Source of the DNA: JAHEJA01 sp965657215
Lineage (GTDB): Bacteria; Pseudomonadota; Alphaproteobacteria; Rhodobacterales; Rhodobacteraceae
NCBI GenBank assembly: GCA_965657215.1
Contig: CBFHNR010000009.1
Coordinates: 36,867-100,866 of the forward strand
Direction: 5' to 3'
Length of the DNA: 64,000 nt
Shown: piece after piece, positions 50,150 through 59,164 of the stretch
Layout: each line of letters starts with the position of its first letter
Position numbering within the stretch: position 1 is the stretch's first letter
The notes under the pieces: generated by a model
Database searches by the model: none
What the model was told of the DNA's origin: nothing
What the model saw: only the letters and a program-made list of their open reading frames with translations
Translations under genes and position numbers: made by a program

Positions 50150-51982
50150 TTATTCCTCATAATCTAAAAACCCACCTGATTGGCGTGCCCAGAGTTCGGA
50201 ATATAGCCCACCTTGCGCCAATAGAAAGTCATGTGTGCCTTGCTCGACAATCTGGCCCTTGTCCATGACAAGGATGCGATCCATATGAGCAATCGTAGAC
50301 AGCCGATGCGCAATGGCGATGACGGTTTTCCCCTTCATCATGGAATAAAGCGTCTCTTGGATGACGGCTTCGACTTCGCTATCAAGCGCGCTTGTTGCCT
50401 CGTCCAATAACAAAATTGGCGCATTCTTGAGCAACACGCGCGCCAGCGAAATTCTCTGACGTTGGCCCCCTGATAATTTCACACCGCGCTCACCGACTTC
50501 GGCGTCATACCCTGTGTTGCCTTTGGGATCTTGGAGATCGGCGATAAATTCGTCCGCATGCGCGTGTTGAGCCGCCTTTATGATATCGGCCTCGGACGCG
50601 TTGCGATCCCCATAGGCGATATTGGCCCGAATGGATCTGTGCAACAGGCTGCTTTCTTGTTGAACAACACCGATTTGGCTCCGCAAACTATCCTGAGTGA
50701 CCCGCATGATGTCTTGGCCGTCGATCAGAATTTGACCCTTTTCAAGGTCATAGAACCGCAACAATAGCTTTAGCAAAGATGACTTGCCCGCCCCAGAACG
50801 CCCAACTAATCCGACCTTTTCACCCGCCGCAATCTTGAGCGAGAGATTATCCAAACCGCCCGAGGTGCGCCCATAGTGATGGCTGACACCTGCGAATTCG
50901 ATATCCGCCTTAGAAATCGCCAGGGGTTTGGCATTGGGCACATCGACCAAGGCGATGGGTTGCGCAATCGTTTCCATGCCCTCTTTGACCACGCCGAGTT
51001 CGCTGAACACATTTGTGATCGCCCACATAATCCAGCCTGTCATCGCACTTAGCCGCAAAACCAACGTGATCGCAGCCGCAACAACCCCAGCCGTTGCCGA
51101 TCCTATAGACCAAAGGTAAATGGCCCAACCGACAACAGAGACAATCAAAATCGCGTTCAAGATATTGATGCCGAAATCCATAATCGAATAGATGCGCATT
51201 TCCTTGATCACTGTATCGCGCGTGTTCACGATGGCCTCTTTGGCATAGGCGATTTCATCCCCTTCGCTTGCGAACATTTTGACCGAATGAATATTGGTAT
51301 AGCTATCCACAACCCGCCCATTAAGAACAGAGCGTGCATCAGACGAAGCTTGTGAAGCGGTTTCAACGCGACGAATGATCCACTTCATCAACATGCCATA
51401 AAGCACAATCCATAAAATGAGCGGTAAAGTTAGCCGCCAATCCGCCTCTAGCAATAAAACAAACGCCCCAATCAAATAGGCTGTAGCATAGGACAGAGCA
51501 TCGAATATCTGAAACACAACTTCGCCAGTGGATCGAGGTGTTTGCATCACGCGATTGGCAATGCGTCCTGCAAAATCATTTTCAAACCAGCCAATGGATT
51601 GTTTCAAAACATGCTTGTGCGCACGCCACCGCACAATGGTTGCAATATTCGGCATCAAGCCATTGTTCAAAATCAAAACATCGATGAAATGGATCAGAGG
51701 TTTAATCACAACAATAAAGACAACCAACCCCAACAAGATGATCCAGTTGTCTGCGATCGCCTTTGCAGGATCGCCCTGCATGACGTCAACAAGCCAGCCA
51801 AAGGCATAAATCAAAACGATTTCGCTGAGTGCGGCAAGCACGGCAAAGATGGCGGCTAAGATCAAAATTTGACGGAATGGGCCGCAATAGCTTGAGATGA
51901 ACTTACCAACAGTTGTGGGCGGAACCCGTGTTTCATCATACTCAACAAAAGGATCCGCTAAATTTTCAAATTTCTCAAACAT
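50150..51982 (-). CDS. ABC exporter, membrane-ATPase half-transporter (first of pair)
   Basis: A 610-residue paralogue of its downstream neighbour, with the same layout: six membrane helices, then Walker A GRSGAGKSS, signature LSGGQRQRISLARVLL, Walker B ILLLDEATSALDSEVE and IAHRLSTI. Both share N-terminal halves with conserved SIGWFENDFAGRIANRVMQTPR-type loops. Two genes of near equal length separated by 3 nt indicate a heterodimeric exporter. No accessory protein or obvious substrate gene adjoins. Confidence 0.93.
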   Translation of the reverse strand: MFEKFENLADPFVEYDETRVPPTTVGKFISSYCGPFRQILILAAIFAVLAALSEIVLIYAFGWLVDVMQGDPAKAIADNWIILLGLVVFIVVIKPLIHFIDVLILNNGLMPNIATIVRWRAHKHVLKQSIGWFENDFAGRIANRVMQTPRSTGEVVFQIFDALSYATAYLIGAFVLLLEADWRLTLPLILWIVLYGMLMKWIIRRVETASQASSDARSVLNGRVVDSYTNIHSVKMFASEGDEIAYAKEAIVNTRDTVIKEMRIYSIMDFGINILNAILIVSVVGWAIYLWSIGSATAGVVAAAITLVLRLSAMTGWIMWAITNVFSELGVVKEGMETIAQPIALVDVPNAKPLAISKADIEFAGVSHHYGRTSGGLDNLSLKIAAGEKVGLVGRSGAGKSSLLKLLLRFYDLEKGQILIDGQDIMRVTQDSLRSQIGVVQQESSLLHRSIRANIAYGDRNASEADIIKAAQHAHADEFIADLQDPKGNTGYDAEVGERGVKLSGGQRQRISLARVLLKNAPILLLDEATSALDSEVEAVIQETLYSMMKGKTVIAIAHRLSTIAHMDRILVMDKGQIVEQGTHDFLLAQGGLYSELWARQSGGFLDYEE

Positions 51983-52065
51983 AATTCACGTCCCGAACAA
52001 AAAGCCGTTCAGAATACACGCCTCAAATTCTAAGTAAATAGATTACTTGACGAGAGCGGGACTGT

Positions 52066-52659
52066 TCAGTCTAAGACCAAGAAAATACACGCCAATATCA
52101 AGATCGCCATTGTCCAATTAAACCACTTTAGTCGAGCCTCATTCGTAAGAAAGCGTCGAATTCCTTGTCCCAACAATCCCCAACTCAGCGTAGAGGCCAA
52201 TGCAAGAACGCCAAACACACACGACACAACCAGAGCCGCAAAAACAGGCTGTGACCCTGAGGCAAATTGCGCCGTCACGGCAACGGACATTGACCATCCT
52301 TTAGGGTTGATCCACTGAAACCCGGCGGCTTCTAGGAATGTAAAGGGACGCGGTTCGCTATTAGACGAGCCAAGCCCGCCGGATGTTGCAATTTTATAGG
52401 CAACATAGATCAACAAAACGATCCCAATCCACCTTAGGGTTTCACGCAGTAGAACACTTTGTTCAAACAGCGCACCAAGCACGAGGCCGACCAAAAATAT
52501 CATCAGACTAAAGCCAATGGAAATGCCTAAAATATGTGGGAGCGTTTTCCTAATCCCAAAATTCACGGCAGAAGCGGCAACAAGCGCATTGTTTGGACCC
52601 GGTGTGAAAGAGGCCACCATGGCAAGCAAACTTAAGGCAACAAAAGCGTCCCACGTCAT
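52066..52659 (-). CDS. LysE/RhtB-family amino acid exporter
   Basis: A membrane protein of 197 residues with five to six helices. Signature segments are FVALSLLAMVASFTPGPNNALVAASAVNFG at the N-terminus, GISIGFSLMIFLVGLVLGALF, and FQWINPKGWSMSVAVTAQF, all typical of the LysE superfamily. It probably exports an amino acid or derivative. Its ATG overlaps the cca stop codon (ATGA), so it is the last gene of the hslO-Nudix-cca-lysE chain on this strand. Confidence 0.9.
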   Translation of the reverse strand: MTWDAFVALSLLAMVASFTPGPNNALVAASAVNFGIRKTLPHILGISIGFSLMIFLVGLVLGALFEQSVLLRETLRWIGIVLLIYVAYKIATSGGLGSSNSEPRPFTFLEAAGFQWINPKGWSMSVAVTAQFASGSQPVFAALVVSCVFGVLALASTLSWGLLGQGIRRFLTNEARLKWFNWTMAILILACIFLVLD

Positions 52660-53403
52660 ACCATGTCATCCTTGCCCAAGGTGAATTTCGATGTGATCCA
52701 CTGGCCTTCTAGTTCGCGCATTTTGTGGCCGAGGTCAGCCCCGCTATACTGCGGCATCAGATCACGCGCACGAATTGGAAAATTGGCCTCAGCACCCATT
52801 TCAACATCCAGCAGGTCGCTATGAGGAACCTCTGTTTCAAAGAGTGTCGCTTGTAAAACCAACACGTCAAGCGCAGGTTCCAACCCAAGGCGATAGCCCA
52901 ATTCATGGGGCGGCATTGTATTTGATTGCCCATCAACCAATAGATCAAACCGTTTGCGTTCAGCATTCGACAATCTAAGGTTATCCTGCCCCAGTGACGG
53001 GCACAAAGATGCCAACCGCCGAATTGGGTTCGGATCAAGCCCAAGGTGCTGTTCGTGATGAACAAGCAAGGCAAAGTTCCGATCACTCGCACTTGGGAGA
53101 ACGCGCGCAAGGACCCCAGTTGCGCGCATCGCCGCCAGGGATAGCGCAGGATCAAGCGCACTGAGCAGCTTTAGAATTTCGGCTGTCACGCGTTCCTTTG
53201 ACAAACGCTCCAACCCCTCCAAATTTTGCGCAATCGCATCTAGCGCGTCTTCGTCAAGCCCATGCTCAGCATCACCATACCACGCATTGAACCGAAAGAA
53301 CCGTAGCGTTCTAAGGTAGTCCTCTTGAATGCGTTTATGAGCATCTTGGATAAACCGAACACGTCGTTGTTTAAGGTCGCCAAAGCCCCCAAGAGGATCC
53401 AAA
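52656..53403 (-). CDS. cca: CCA tRNA nucleotidyltransferase, 5' part lost in gap
   Basis: Adds or repairs the 3' CCA of tRNA. Only about 249 C-terminal residues are present. The first visible segment, DPLGGFGDLKQRRVRFIQDAHKRIQEDYLRTLRFFRFNAWYG, is the end of the nucleotidyltransferase head and the start of the RNA- and ATP-binding neck domain. The catalytic DxD and the start codon, some 130-150 residues by family length, fall in the N run. The gene is not necessarily broken; the sequence is missing. Confidence 0.9.
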
Positions 53404-53499
53404 NNNNNNNNNNNNNNNNNNNNNNNNNNNNNNNNNNNNNNNNNNNNNNNNNNNNNNNNNNNNNNNNNNNNNNNNNNNNNNNNNNNNNNNNNNNNNNNN
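53404..53499. other. Run of 96 N (sequence gap)
   Basis: The gap interrupts the 3' part of a Nudix gene and the 5' part of cca. From usual family lengths roughly 700 bp of coding sequence would be missing, so the N count does not represent the real distance. Confidence 0.95.
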
Positions 53500-53803
53500 C
53501 GTACGGCAAACCAACCTCTTCATAAGCTTCTCTCAGCGCCGTCTCTGTGAAATTTGCATCCTGCGGATCAACTTTGCCACCTGGGAAAGCTATTTGCCCG
53601 GGGTGATGTTTCAATTGCGAGGACCGCTTGGTTAGCAACACGGATGGACCATTCGGCCCCTCTTGGATCGCGATGAGCACAGCCGCGTCTCGCAATTGAC
53701 GCCCCAACGGTAATGAGACCTCAGGATTAAGGTCAAAATCACTAGAGGTCTGCCCATGTTGCGACACAGCAGACCTCAGTGCGTTCATCAGATCAGGTGT
53801 CAT
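53500..53803 (-). CDS. CoA pyrophosphatase-type Nudix hydrolase, 3' part lost in gap
   Basis: The first about 101 residues of a Nudix protein. LLTKRSSQLKHHPGQIAFPGGKVD is the NuCoA motif that marks coenzyme A pyrophosphatases. It merges into the Nudix box (TALREAYEEVGL). The enzyme cleaves CoA or acyl-CoA to phosphopantetheine and 3',5'-ADP. The ATG at 53803 overlaps the end of hslO by 11 nt. About half the protein is absent because of the N run. Confidence 0.88.
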
Positions 53804-54791
53804 CGCCTGCGTCTTTTGTCGCCTCGAACCCAACGGATAGAGGGTCAAGGTCATAATGCGCGCTACAGAATTGACAATCTGCCGTAACACGGCCCTCATC
53901 CGTCGTCATTTTCTCAATGTCCTTAGCCGAATAAATCGACAAAGACTGACGCACCCGCTCTTCGCTGCAAGAACAGCCGAATTTAACCGATTGAGCCGCA
54001 AAAATGCGCGGCTCTTCTTCGTGAAAGAGCCGTACCAAAAGGTTGGTTGGCGGAACAGTTGGACCAATCAATTCCATATCTTCGACGGTACTCATCAAGA
54101 TATTGACGCGGTTCCAATTTTCTTCTTCGTCCCCATGCACAAGATCACTTGCCGCCAAAACGCCCCCTTCGCCTGAGCCACCTTCGCCAGTGACAAAAGG
54201 CGACGCCTTGGGCATCGTTTGGATCATGATCCCACCTGCGCGCCAATGTTCGCTTTTGCCAGGCTCAATGGATTTGCCAAACTTAAGGGCAAATTTCGTA
54301 GGAAGCTGTTCGGATTGTGCAAAATACGCCTCAGCTGAGGCCGACAACGATCCGCCACCCAAGGGAGCAATCCCTTGATACGGCTTCATATCTTGGCCTT
54401 GATCCATCAAAATCGCAAAATATCCGTCACCGATTTGCTCGAATGGGTCGCCATCGGTTAGGCGATCCTCATCAAAACTCGCGTAGGCGCGAATACGGGC
54501 TGGATCGCCCTCTTTTTCGGGACCGTAATAATCAGTCGCGATCATACGAACCGCGCCTTTGGACTGAACCTGAAGGGACAGTTTCCACCGCAATTTAATA
54601 CTTTGACCGATCAACGCCGTTAACAGTGCCATTTCGGCAACCAAGGCTTCCACAACAGGGGGATAATTGTGTTGTTTCAACACACCATCGAGCACGCCAT
54701 CCAGACGTGCAATACGCCCGCGCGTATCAGATTTGTCCAGTTGGAACGGTAAAACTGTATCGTCCCACGCTATTTGATTTCCAAGTGACAT
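53793..54791 (-). CDS. hslO: Redox-regulated chaperone Hsp33
   Basis: A holdase activated by oxidation in the cytoplasm. The 332 residues contain the N-terminal core (VEALVAEMALLTALIGQSIKLRWKLSLQVQSKG) and the zinc-binding redox switch: CSC in VKFGCSCSEERV, followed about 30 residues later by CQFC in VTADCQFCSAHY. All four cysteines are present. The first gene of a tightly overlapped chain with Nudix, cca and lysE-like genes. It is divergent from the second Nudix gene. Confidence 0.95.
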   Translation of the reverse strand: MSLGNQIAWDDTVLPFQLDKSDTRGRIARLDGVLDGVLKQHNYPPVVEALVAEMALLTALIGQSIKLRWKLSLQVQSKGAVRMIATDYYGPEKEGDPARIRAYASFDEDRLTDGDPFEQIGDGYFAILMDQGQDMKPYQGIAPLGGGSLSASAEAYFAQSEQLPTKFALKFGKSIEPGKSEHWRAGGIMIQTMPKASPFVTGEGGSGEGGVLAASDLVHGDEEENWNRVNILMSTVEDMELIGPTVPPTNLLVRLFHEEEPRIFAAQSVKFGCSCSEERVRQSLSIYSAKDIEKMTTDEGRVTADCQFCSAHYDLDPLSVGFEATKDAGDDT

Positions 54792-54872
54792 ATGGTTTCC
54801 TTAATCAGCCTTTGTGTGGCATACCGTTTTCATGTTGTTCGAGCAAGTCATGCGCGAAAGAGGACCACAGAT

Positions 54873-55325
54873 ATGATTAGACGTTTCGGGGAACAACCCC
54901 TTGCTGAGATTTCTTACACACATCGACCGGGTGTCTATGTGATCCTCCCACAGGGCGATCAAGTTTTGCTGACCTATCAATCTGAACCAACTCCTGAATT
55001 TCAACTCCCCGGTGGGGGCGTTGATCCCGGGGAAAACCCAATGGCCGCGCTTCACCGCGAGGTGATGGAAGAAACGGGTTGGATCATCTCAGCGCCAAAA
55101 CGATTGGGTGCCTTTCGCAGATTTACCTATATGCCTGAATACGATCTTCATGCTGAAAAGCTGTGCACAATTTATGCTGCGGCGCCGATCTATAAACGCT
55201 GTGATCCCTTAGAAGACGATCATGACCCCGTTTGGGCCGACATGGAAACAGCGCTGTCCTTATTGGGGAATGACGGAGACGCGCATTTTCTTGAACGCTT
55301 CATGGCGTTGAATGGTCTGTTGTAG
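54873..55325 (+). CDS. Nudix hydrolase
   Basis: A 150-residue Nudix protein with a full box: GGGVDPGENPMAALHREVMEETGW (Gx5Ex7REUxEExGU pattern). The N-terminus is IRRFGEQPLAEISYTHRPGVYVIL. The substrate is not predictable. The ATG at 54873 has AGAGGA upstream; an in-frame opening 27 codons earlier overlaps the hslO promoter region and is rejected. Its 3' end overlaps the convergent REC-PP2C gene by 26 nt. Confidence 0.88.
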   Translation: MIRRFGEQPLAEISYTHRPGVYVILPQGDQVLLTYQSEPTPEFQLPGGGVDPGENPMAALHREVMEETGWIISAPKRLGAFRRFTYMPEYDLHAEKLCTIYAAAPIYKRCDPLEDDHDPVWADMETALSLLGNDGDAHFLERFMALNGLL

Positions 55326-56580
55326 CGTTATACTCTAATAAAACCGCTGAGACGTCATCTGGGAAATCGGCGGTGCCTGCGTAATCTGCTAAATGCCACG
55401 TCAAGAGATCAAGCTTTTCTAAGCCAGTCGTTTTGGACACGGATCGCAAGATCCGTTCTGTGCCCGCATCATCCAATAGCTCACCTTTTGCATTTGGGCA
55501 TTCCGATATACCATCGGACAGGACATAAAACCTGTCCCCTGCCGTCATCTGGATTTGATGATTTTCAAAACTTGCATGCGGCAATAACCCAAGAGGAAGC
55601 CCCCCTTGCCCCAGAAATTCAAAGCGGTCTTTGCCCCGTTGAATGATGGGATGAGGATGCCCCCCTTGCGCAAAGCATAACTCACCCGTGGTGGCATCAA
55701 ACACCGCTAAAATCATTGTGAAATAATGCTCAGTTTCCATGTCCTCTAACACCATTGTATTCAAATGCGCCAATACATCTGCAGGCGGGCGTGGTTCGAC
55801 ATTGCCCAAATGATCACGGTGCAGGGCAATATTTTGATCTGGCTCAGCAGAAGACAAATACCCAGCCAACCGCGCCGTCATCAACGCAGAGCTGATGCCG
55901 TGGCCAGAGACATCAATTCCATATATGCCGATCTTGTTGCCTCCTGCAGGAAAATACCCAACCAAATCGCCCCCGACCCGCCCAGCGCTCCTTAAGAGCA
56001 AAGACACCTGAGCGGACCCACATGAAATGGAGCGATCTTTGACAAGCGATTCTTGAAGCTTTTTCGCTTCGATAAGGTCATTGTCTATCGCGTCATATAG
56101 CGTGCGCAATTCGGCAAGCGTGTCTCCGATAACTTGGTTTTTCTCTCGCAACTCAGGCTGCATCGCCAGAATACGTTCCCCCGCCCCAATGCGCGCGCGA
56201 AGTTCGGCGCCGTTCACAGGTTTGGTCAAAAAATCATCTGCCCCATCTTCGAGGCCTTGGGCAATCGCCGTTTTTTCAGACTTTGACGTCACGAGAATGA
56301 AATAACAATACGCTGTGCTTTGAATATCCCGCAGCTTTTGACAGAGATCCAATCCCGTCATACCAGGCATCATCCAATCGCTGATGACGAGATCCGGCAT
56401 AAGACGCGCCGCGATTTCCAAAGCCTCCCGCGCAGAAGCGGCCTCAGTCACAGAATAACCCCACCGCTCTAAGAGGGAGCGCATGATGCGTCTCTGCAGT
56501 CGGCTATCATCAACAATAAGGATATTTTGCACAACTCCCGTTGCGCTATTTAACTCGAACTCTTTTAAACAACTGGTCAC
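55300..56580 (-). CDS. Response regulator with PP2C-type (RsbU/SpoIIE) phosphatase output
   Basis: A protein of 426 residues. The receiver domain carries the acidic pocket VDDSRLQR, Asp68 in LVISDWMMPGMTG and Lys in FLTKPVNGAEL. A coiled linker (about 140-185) leads to a SpoIIE/RsbU phosphatase with the metal-binding motifs GGDLVGYF, GIDVSGHGISSALM, VLSDGISE and DDVSAVLLEY, all apparently intact. Such proteins dephosphorylate an anti-sigma antagonist or similar Ser/Thr-phosphorylated partner, but none is next to it here. A lone Hpt gene diverges from it and may feed the receiver. Confidence 0.92.
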   Translation of the reverse strand: MTSCLKEFELNSATGVVQNILIVDDSRLQRRIMRSLLERWGYSVTEAASAREALEIAARLMPDLVISDWMMPGMTGLDLCQKLRDIQSTAYCYFILVTSKSEKTAIAQGLEDGADDFLTKPVNGAELRARIGAGERILAMQPELREKNQVIGDTLAELRTLYDAIDNDLIEAKKLQESLVKDRSISCGSAQVSLLLRSAGRVGGDLVGYFPAGGNKIGIYGIDVSGHGISSALMTARLAGYLSSAEPDQNIALHRDHLGNVEPRPPADVLAHLNTMVLEDMETEHYFTMILAVFDATTGELCFAQGGHPHPIIQRGKDRFEFLGQGGLPLGLLPHASFENHQIQMTAGDRFYVLSDGISECPNAKGELLDDAGTERILRSVSKTTGLEKLDLLTWHLADYAGTADFPDDVSAVLLEYNATTDHSTP

Positions 56581-56727
56581 AATACCCCCCTAACAGACAC
56601 TCTAGTGTCCAAGGCAATTCCTAAGGATTTGTAAAACGTTCAAATCCAACTTTCTAAAATTGGAGAGGTAACTCTCTCTTCATGTTTCGTCGCGATTTTC
56701 TCCATTGGGACAAGTGAGAGGGTCGTC

Positions 56728-57048
56728 ATGATCAATTGGAAAAGAGTCGAAGAATTGCGCGACGAGGTTGGCGCAGAGGATTTTGAAGAAATCATCGAAC
56801 TATTTTTGGAAGAGGTTGACGAGGTCATTGAACTCTTGCGCGGTGGCGACGGATTGGACGACTTAGAGGCCCATATGCATTTCCTAAAAGGAAGCGCGCT
56901 GAACATCGGGTTTTCACAGTTTGCTGAGCTCTGTCAGATTGGCGAGACCCTCGCGCGCGAAGACCGTGATGAAGACGTGAATGTAGATGGGGTGATCGCA
57001 TCCTATGACCAATCACGAGATACGTTTTTAACGCATCCGCATCGTTAA
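56728..57048 (+). CDS. Stand-alone Hpt phosphotransfer protein
   Basis: A four-helix Hpt domain of 106 residues with His51 in HMHFLKGSALNIGF, the usual HxLKGxA phosphorylation site. It has a very acidic N-terminal helix (FEEIIELFLEEVDEVIELL). It has no kinase domain, so it should shuttle phosphate between a hybrid kinase and a receiver. The nearest receiver is the REC-PP2C protein encoded divergently 147 bp away. It ends 4 nt inside the convergent SDR gene. Confidence 0.9.
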   Translation: MINWKRVEELRDEVGAEDFEEIIELFLEEVDEVIELLRGGDGLDDLEAHMHFLKGSALNIGFSQFAELCQIGETLAREDRDEDVNVDGVIASYDQSRDTFLTHPHR

Positions 57049-57860
57049 ACCAAAAGGTGCATCTTGTCCGCACGTGTCGATCCCGTTTCCGCAATCGATT
57101 TGCGGCGTAACTTGCGCATGCCGCCAATCCAACGACCGTAATCGGACGCCTTTACCTGAACATAATCAGAAACGATGGGATGCGGTAAAATCAAGAACTG
57201 TTCATTCTTGATCCCTTGGACAATGATATCCGCCACCTGCTCAGGCCTTAGCAAACCATCATGATCGGGAACCCCTTGAACGCCATCGTAGCCCAGCATC
57301 GGGGTCGCCACATACTGAGGACACACCACCGACACTTTGACACCATCGTCGCCATGGGAAATCGCCAAAGATTCAGCTAACCCAACCGCTGCGTGTTTGG
57401 TCGTTGAATAGGCTGCGTCACCAATTTGATTTAACAACCCAGCCGCCGAGGCGGTATTGATCAAATAACCATCGCCGCGCTCTAACATCGCTGGCAAAAG
57501 CCGACGCGCAGCGAACACATGAGACATGACATGAATGGCAAAGCTATCTTGCCATTGTTGATTACTCGCTGATGCCGCATGGGACGGGTCGCAAAACCCA
57601 ATACCTGCATTCGACACAAAGATATCGATGGTTCCCAATGCCGTCTCAGTCTGATCAATCAATGCGTTGATCTGACCTTCATCGCGCACATCGCATGGAA
57701 CGCCCAACACAGACAGCTCTTGGGCGGCTTGGGTCAATGATGCCTCATTCACATCAGAAATCGCAACACGCGCGCCTTGATCCTTGAGAGCGCGGGCAAG
57801 GGCAAAGCCAATGCCGCTAGCGGCCCCAGTGATAACAACGATTTTGTCCGCAACATCCAT
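57045..57860 (-). CDS. Short-chain dehydrogenase/reductase
   Basis: A classical SDR of 271 residues, with TGAASGIG near residue 11, SNAGIG near 84, catalytic Ser in INTASAAG and Tyr/Lys in YSTTKHAAVG. The C-terminal basic tail (MRKLRRKSIAETGS) is slightly longer than usual. It starts 6 nt after the ilvA stop on the same strand, so the two are probably co-transcribed, but no shared pathway is obvious. Substrate unknown. Confidence 0.9.
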   Translation of the reverse strand: MDVADKIVVITGAASGIGFALARALKDQGARVAISDVNEASLTQAAQELSVLGVPCDVRDEGQINALIDQTETALGTIDIFVSNAGIGFCDPSHAASASNQQWQDSFAIHVMSHVFAARRLLPAMLERGDGYLINTASAAGLLNQIGDAAYSTTKHAAVGLAESLAISHGDDGVKVSVVCPQYVATPMLGYDGVQGVPDHDGLLRPEQVADIIVQGIKNEQFLILPHPIVSDYVQVKASDYGRWIGGMRKLRRKSIAETGSTRADKMHLLV

Positions 57861-57866
57861 AGCGTG

Positions 57867-59093
57867 CTAAATCACAAACTGAGCAAGCAGTTCATCATTG
57901 GTGATGTCAGTATAGGTAAATCCTGCACCATCAAGACGACGAAAGAAATCACTAAATTGATCCGCTGATTTGGTTTCAATTCCGATCAATATTGACCCAA
58001 AATTGCGGGCCGATTTTTTGAGGTACTCAAAGCGCGTAATATCATCATCTGGGCCCAAGAAATTCAGGAATTCTTTCAAAGCACCCGGTCTTTGAGGCAT
58101 ACGCAAAATCAGATATTTTTTGACTCCCATGAACCGCTGCGCGCGTTCTTTCACCTCTGGGAGCCGTTCAAAATCAAAATTGCCACCAGAGGTCACACAG
58201 ACGACTTTGCGGCCTTGAATAGATTGGCCCAAATCTTTGAGCGCATCCACTGCTAAGGCCCCTGCTGGTTCCAATACGATGCCTTCTAGATTGAGCATTT
58301 CAAGCATCGTCGTGCAAATACGATCCTCTGGGATCGCGAGCAAATTGGCCAGACCGACATTTTTCAAACGGGCAAAGGTCTTTTCACCGATCATCCCAAC
58401 TGCCGCCCCATCCGCAAATGTATCAACTTTGCTAAGCTTGCTTGGTTTGCCGTGCATGATCGCCTCGCGAAGGCACGCGCCGCCTGCGGGTTCAACCAAG
58501 GTGTAATTTGGACCATTCCCAAAATAGCTCAGCACACCGGATGACAATCCACCACCACCAACCGGGAGGATGATATGATCAGGGACGCTTCCTAATTGCC
58601 GTTCAATTTCCACCGCAACGGAGGCTTGGCCTTCGATCACGTCATCATCGTCAAAGGGCGATAGAAAATGTGCGCCACTGTCGCGGCAGAAGTCTTGCGC
58701 CGCGCGTAGGCAGTCATCGAAATAGTCCCCAACAAAGCGGATTTCGATATTTTCACCACCAAAGACTTTGGTTTTTTGGATTTTCTGTTGCGGCGTTGTC
58801 ACCGGCATAAAAATCGTCCCTGTGACACCAAAATGGCGGCACATAAAGGCAACCCCTTGCGCATGGTTCCCCGCAGAGGCACAGACAAAGGCCTTTTGTT
58901 CAGGCACCTTGCGCATGGCATTAAAGGCCCCGCGAAGTTTGTAAGATCGCACAGGGCTTAAATCTTCGCGTTTGAGCCAGATCTCTGCGCCAAACAGCGC
59001 GCTGAGATGTGCATTTTTCTGCATCGGTGTTTCGGCAAACACGCCACGCATTTCTTGCTCGGCCGCTTGGGCACGTGTATTAAAATCAGTCAT
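57867..59093 (-). CDS. ilvA: Threonine ammonia-lyase (threonine deaminase)
   Basis: PLP-dependent conversion of threonine to 2-oxobutanoate and ammonia, the first step to isoleucine. The 408 residues from the ATG at 59093 include the PLP lysine in RSYKLRGAFNAM, SAGNHAQGVAF, and the phosphate-cup glycines in ILPVGGGGLSSG. The C-terminal single ACT-like regulatory domain (YLILRMPQRPGALKEFLNFLG) suggests the shorter, one-domain regulated form rather than the 514-residue E. coli type. Confidence 0.93.
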   Translation of the reverse strand: MTDFNTRAQAAEQEMRGVFAETPMQKNAHLSALFGAEIWLKREDLSPVRSYKLRGAFNAMRKVPEQKAFVCASAGNHAQGVAFMCRHFGVTGTIFMPVTTPQQKIQKTKVFGGENIEIRFVGDYFDDCLRAAQDFCRDSGAHFLSPFDDDDVIEGQASVAVEIERQLGSVPDHIILPVGGGGLSSGVLSYFGNGPNYTLVEPAGGACLREAIMHGKPSKLSKVDTFADGAAVGMIGEKTFARLKNVGLANLLAIPEDRICTTMLEMLNLEGIVLEPAGALAVDALKDLGQSIQGRKVVCVTSGGNFDFERLPEVKERAQRFMGVKKYLILRMPQRPGALKEFLNFLGPDDDITRFEYLKKSARNFGSILIGIETKSADQFSDFFRRLDGAGFTYTDITNDELLAQFVI

Positions 59094-59164
59094 ACCTAAG
59101 CATTGCGGCATCCCACAAAGCGTTGCAAGCCTATTGTTGACGCAGCTACGCTTGGACGCAGGTG

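Noticed and set aside
53240..53899. Apparent Nudix fusion reading through the N run
   Set aside because: The sequence after the N run in that frame is antisense or out of frame to cca; the real cca frame is different. The fusion is created by the gap.
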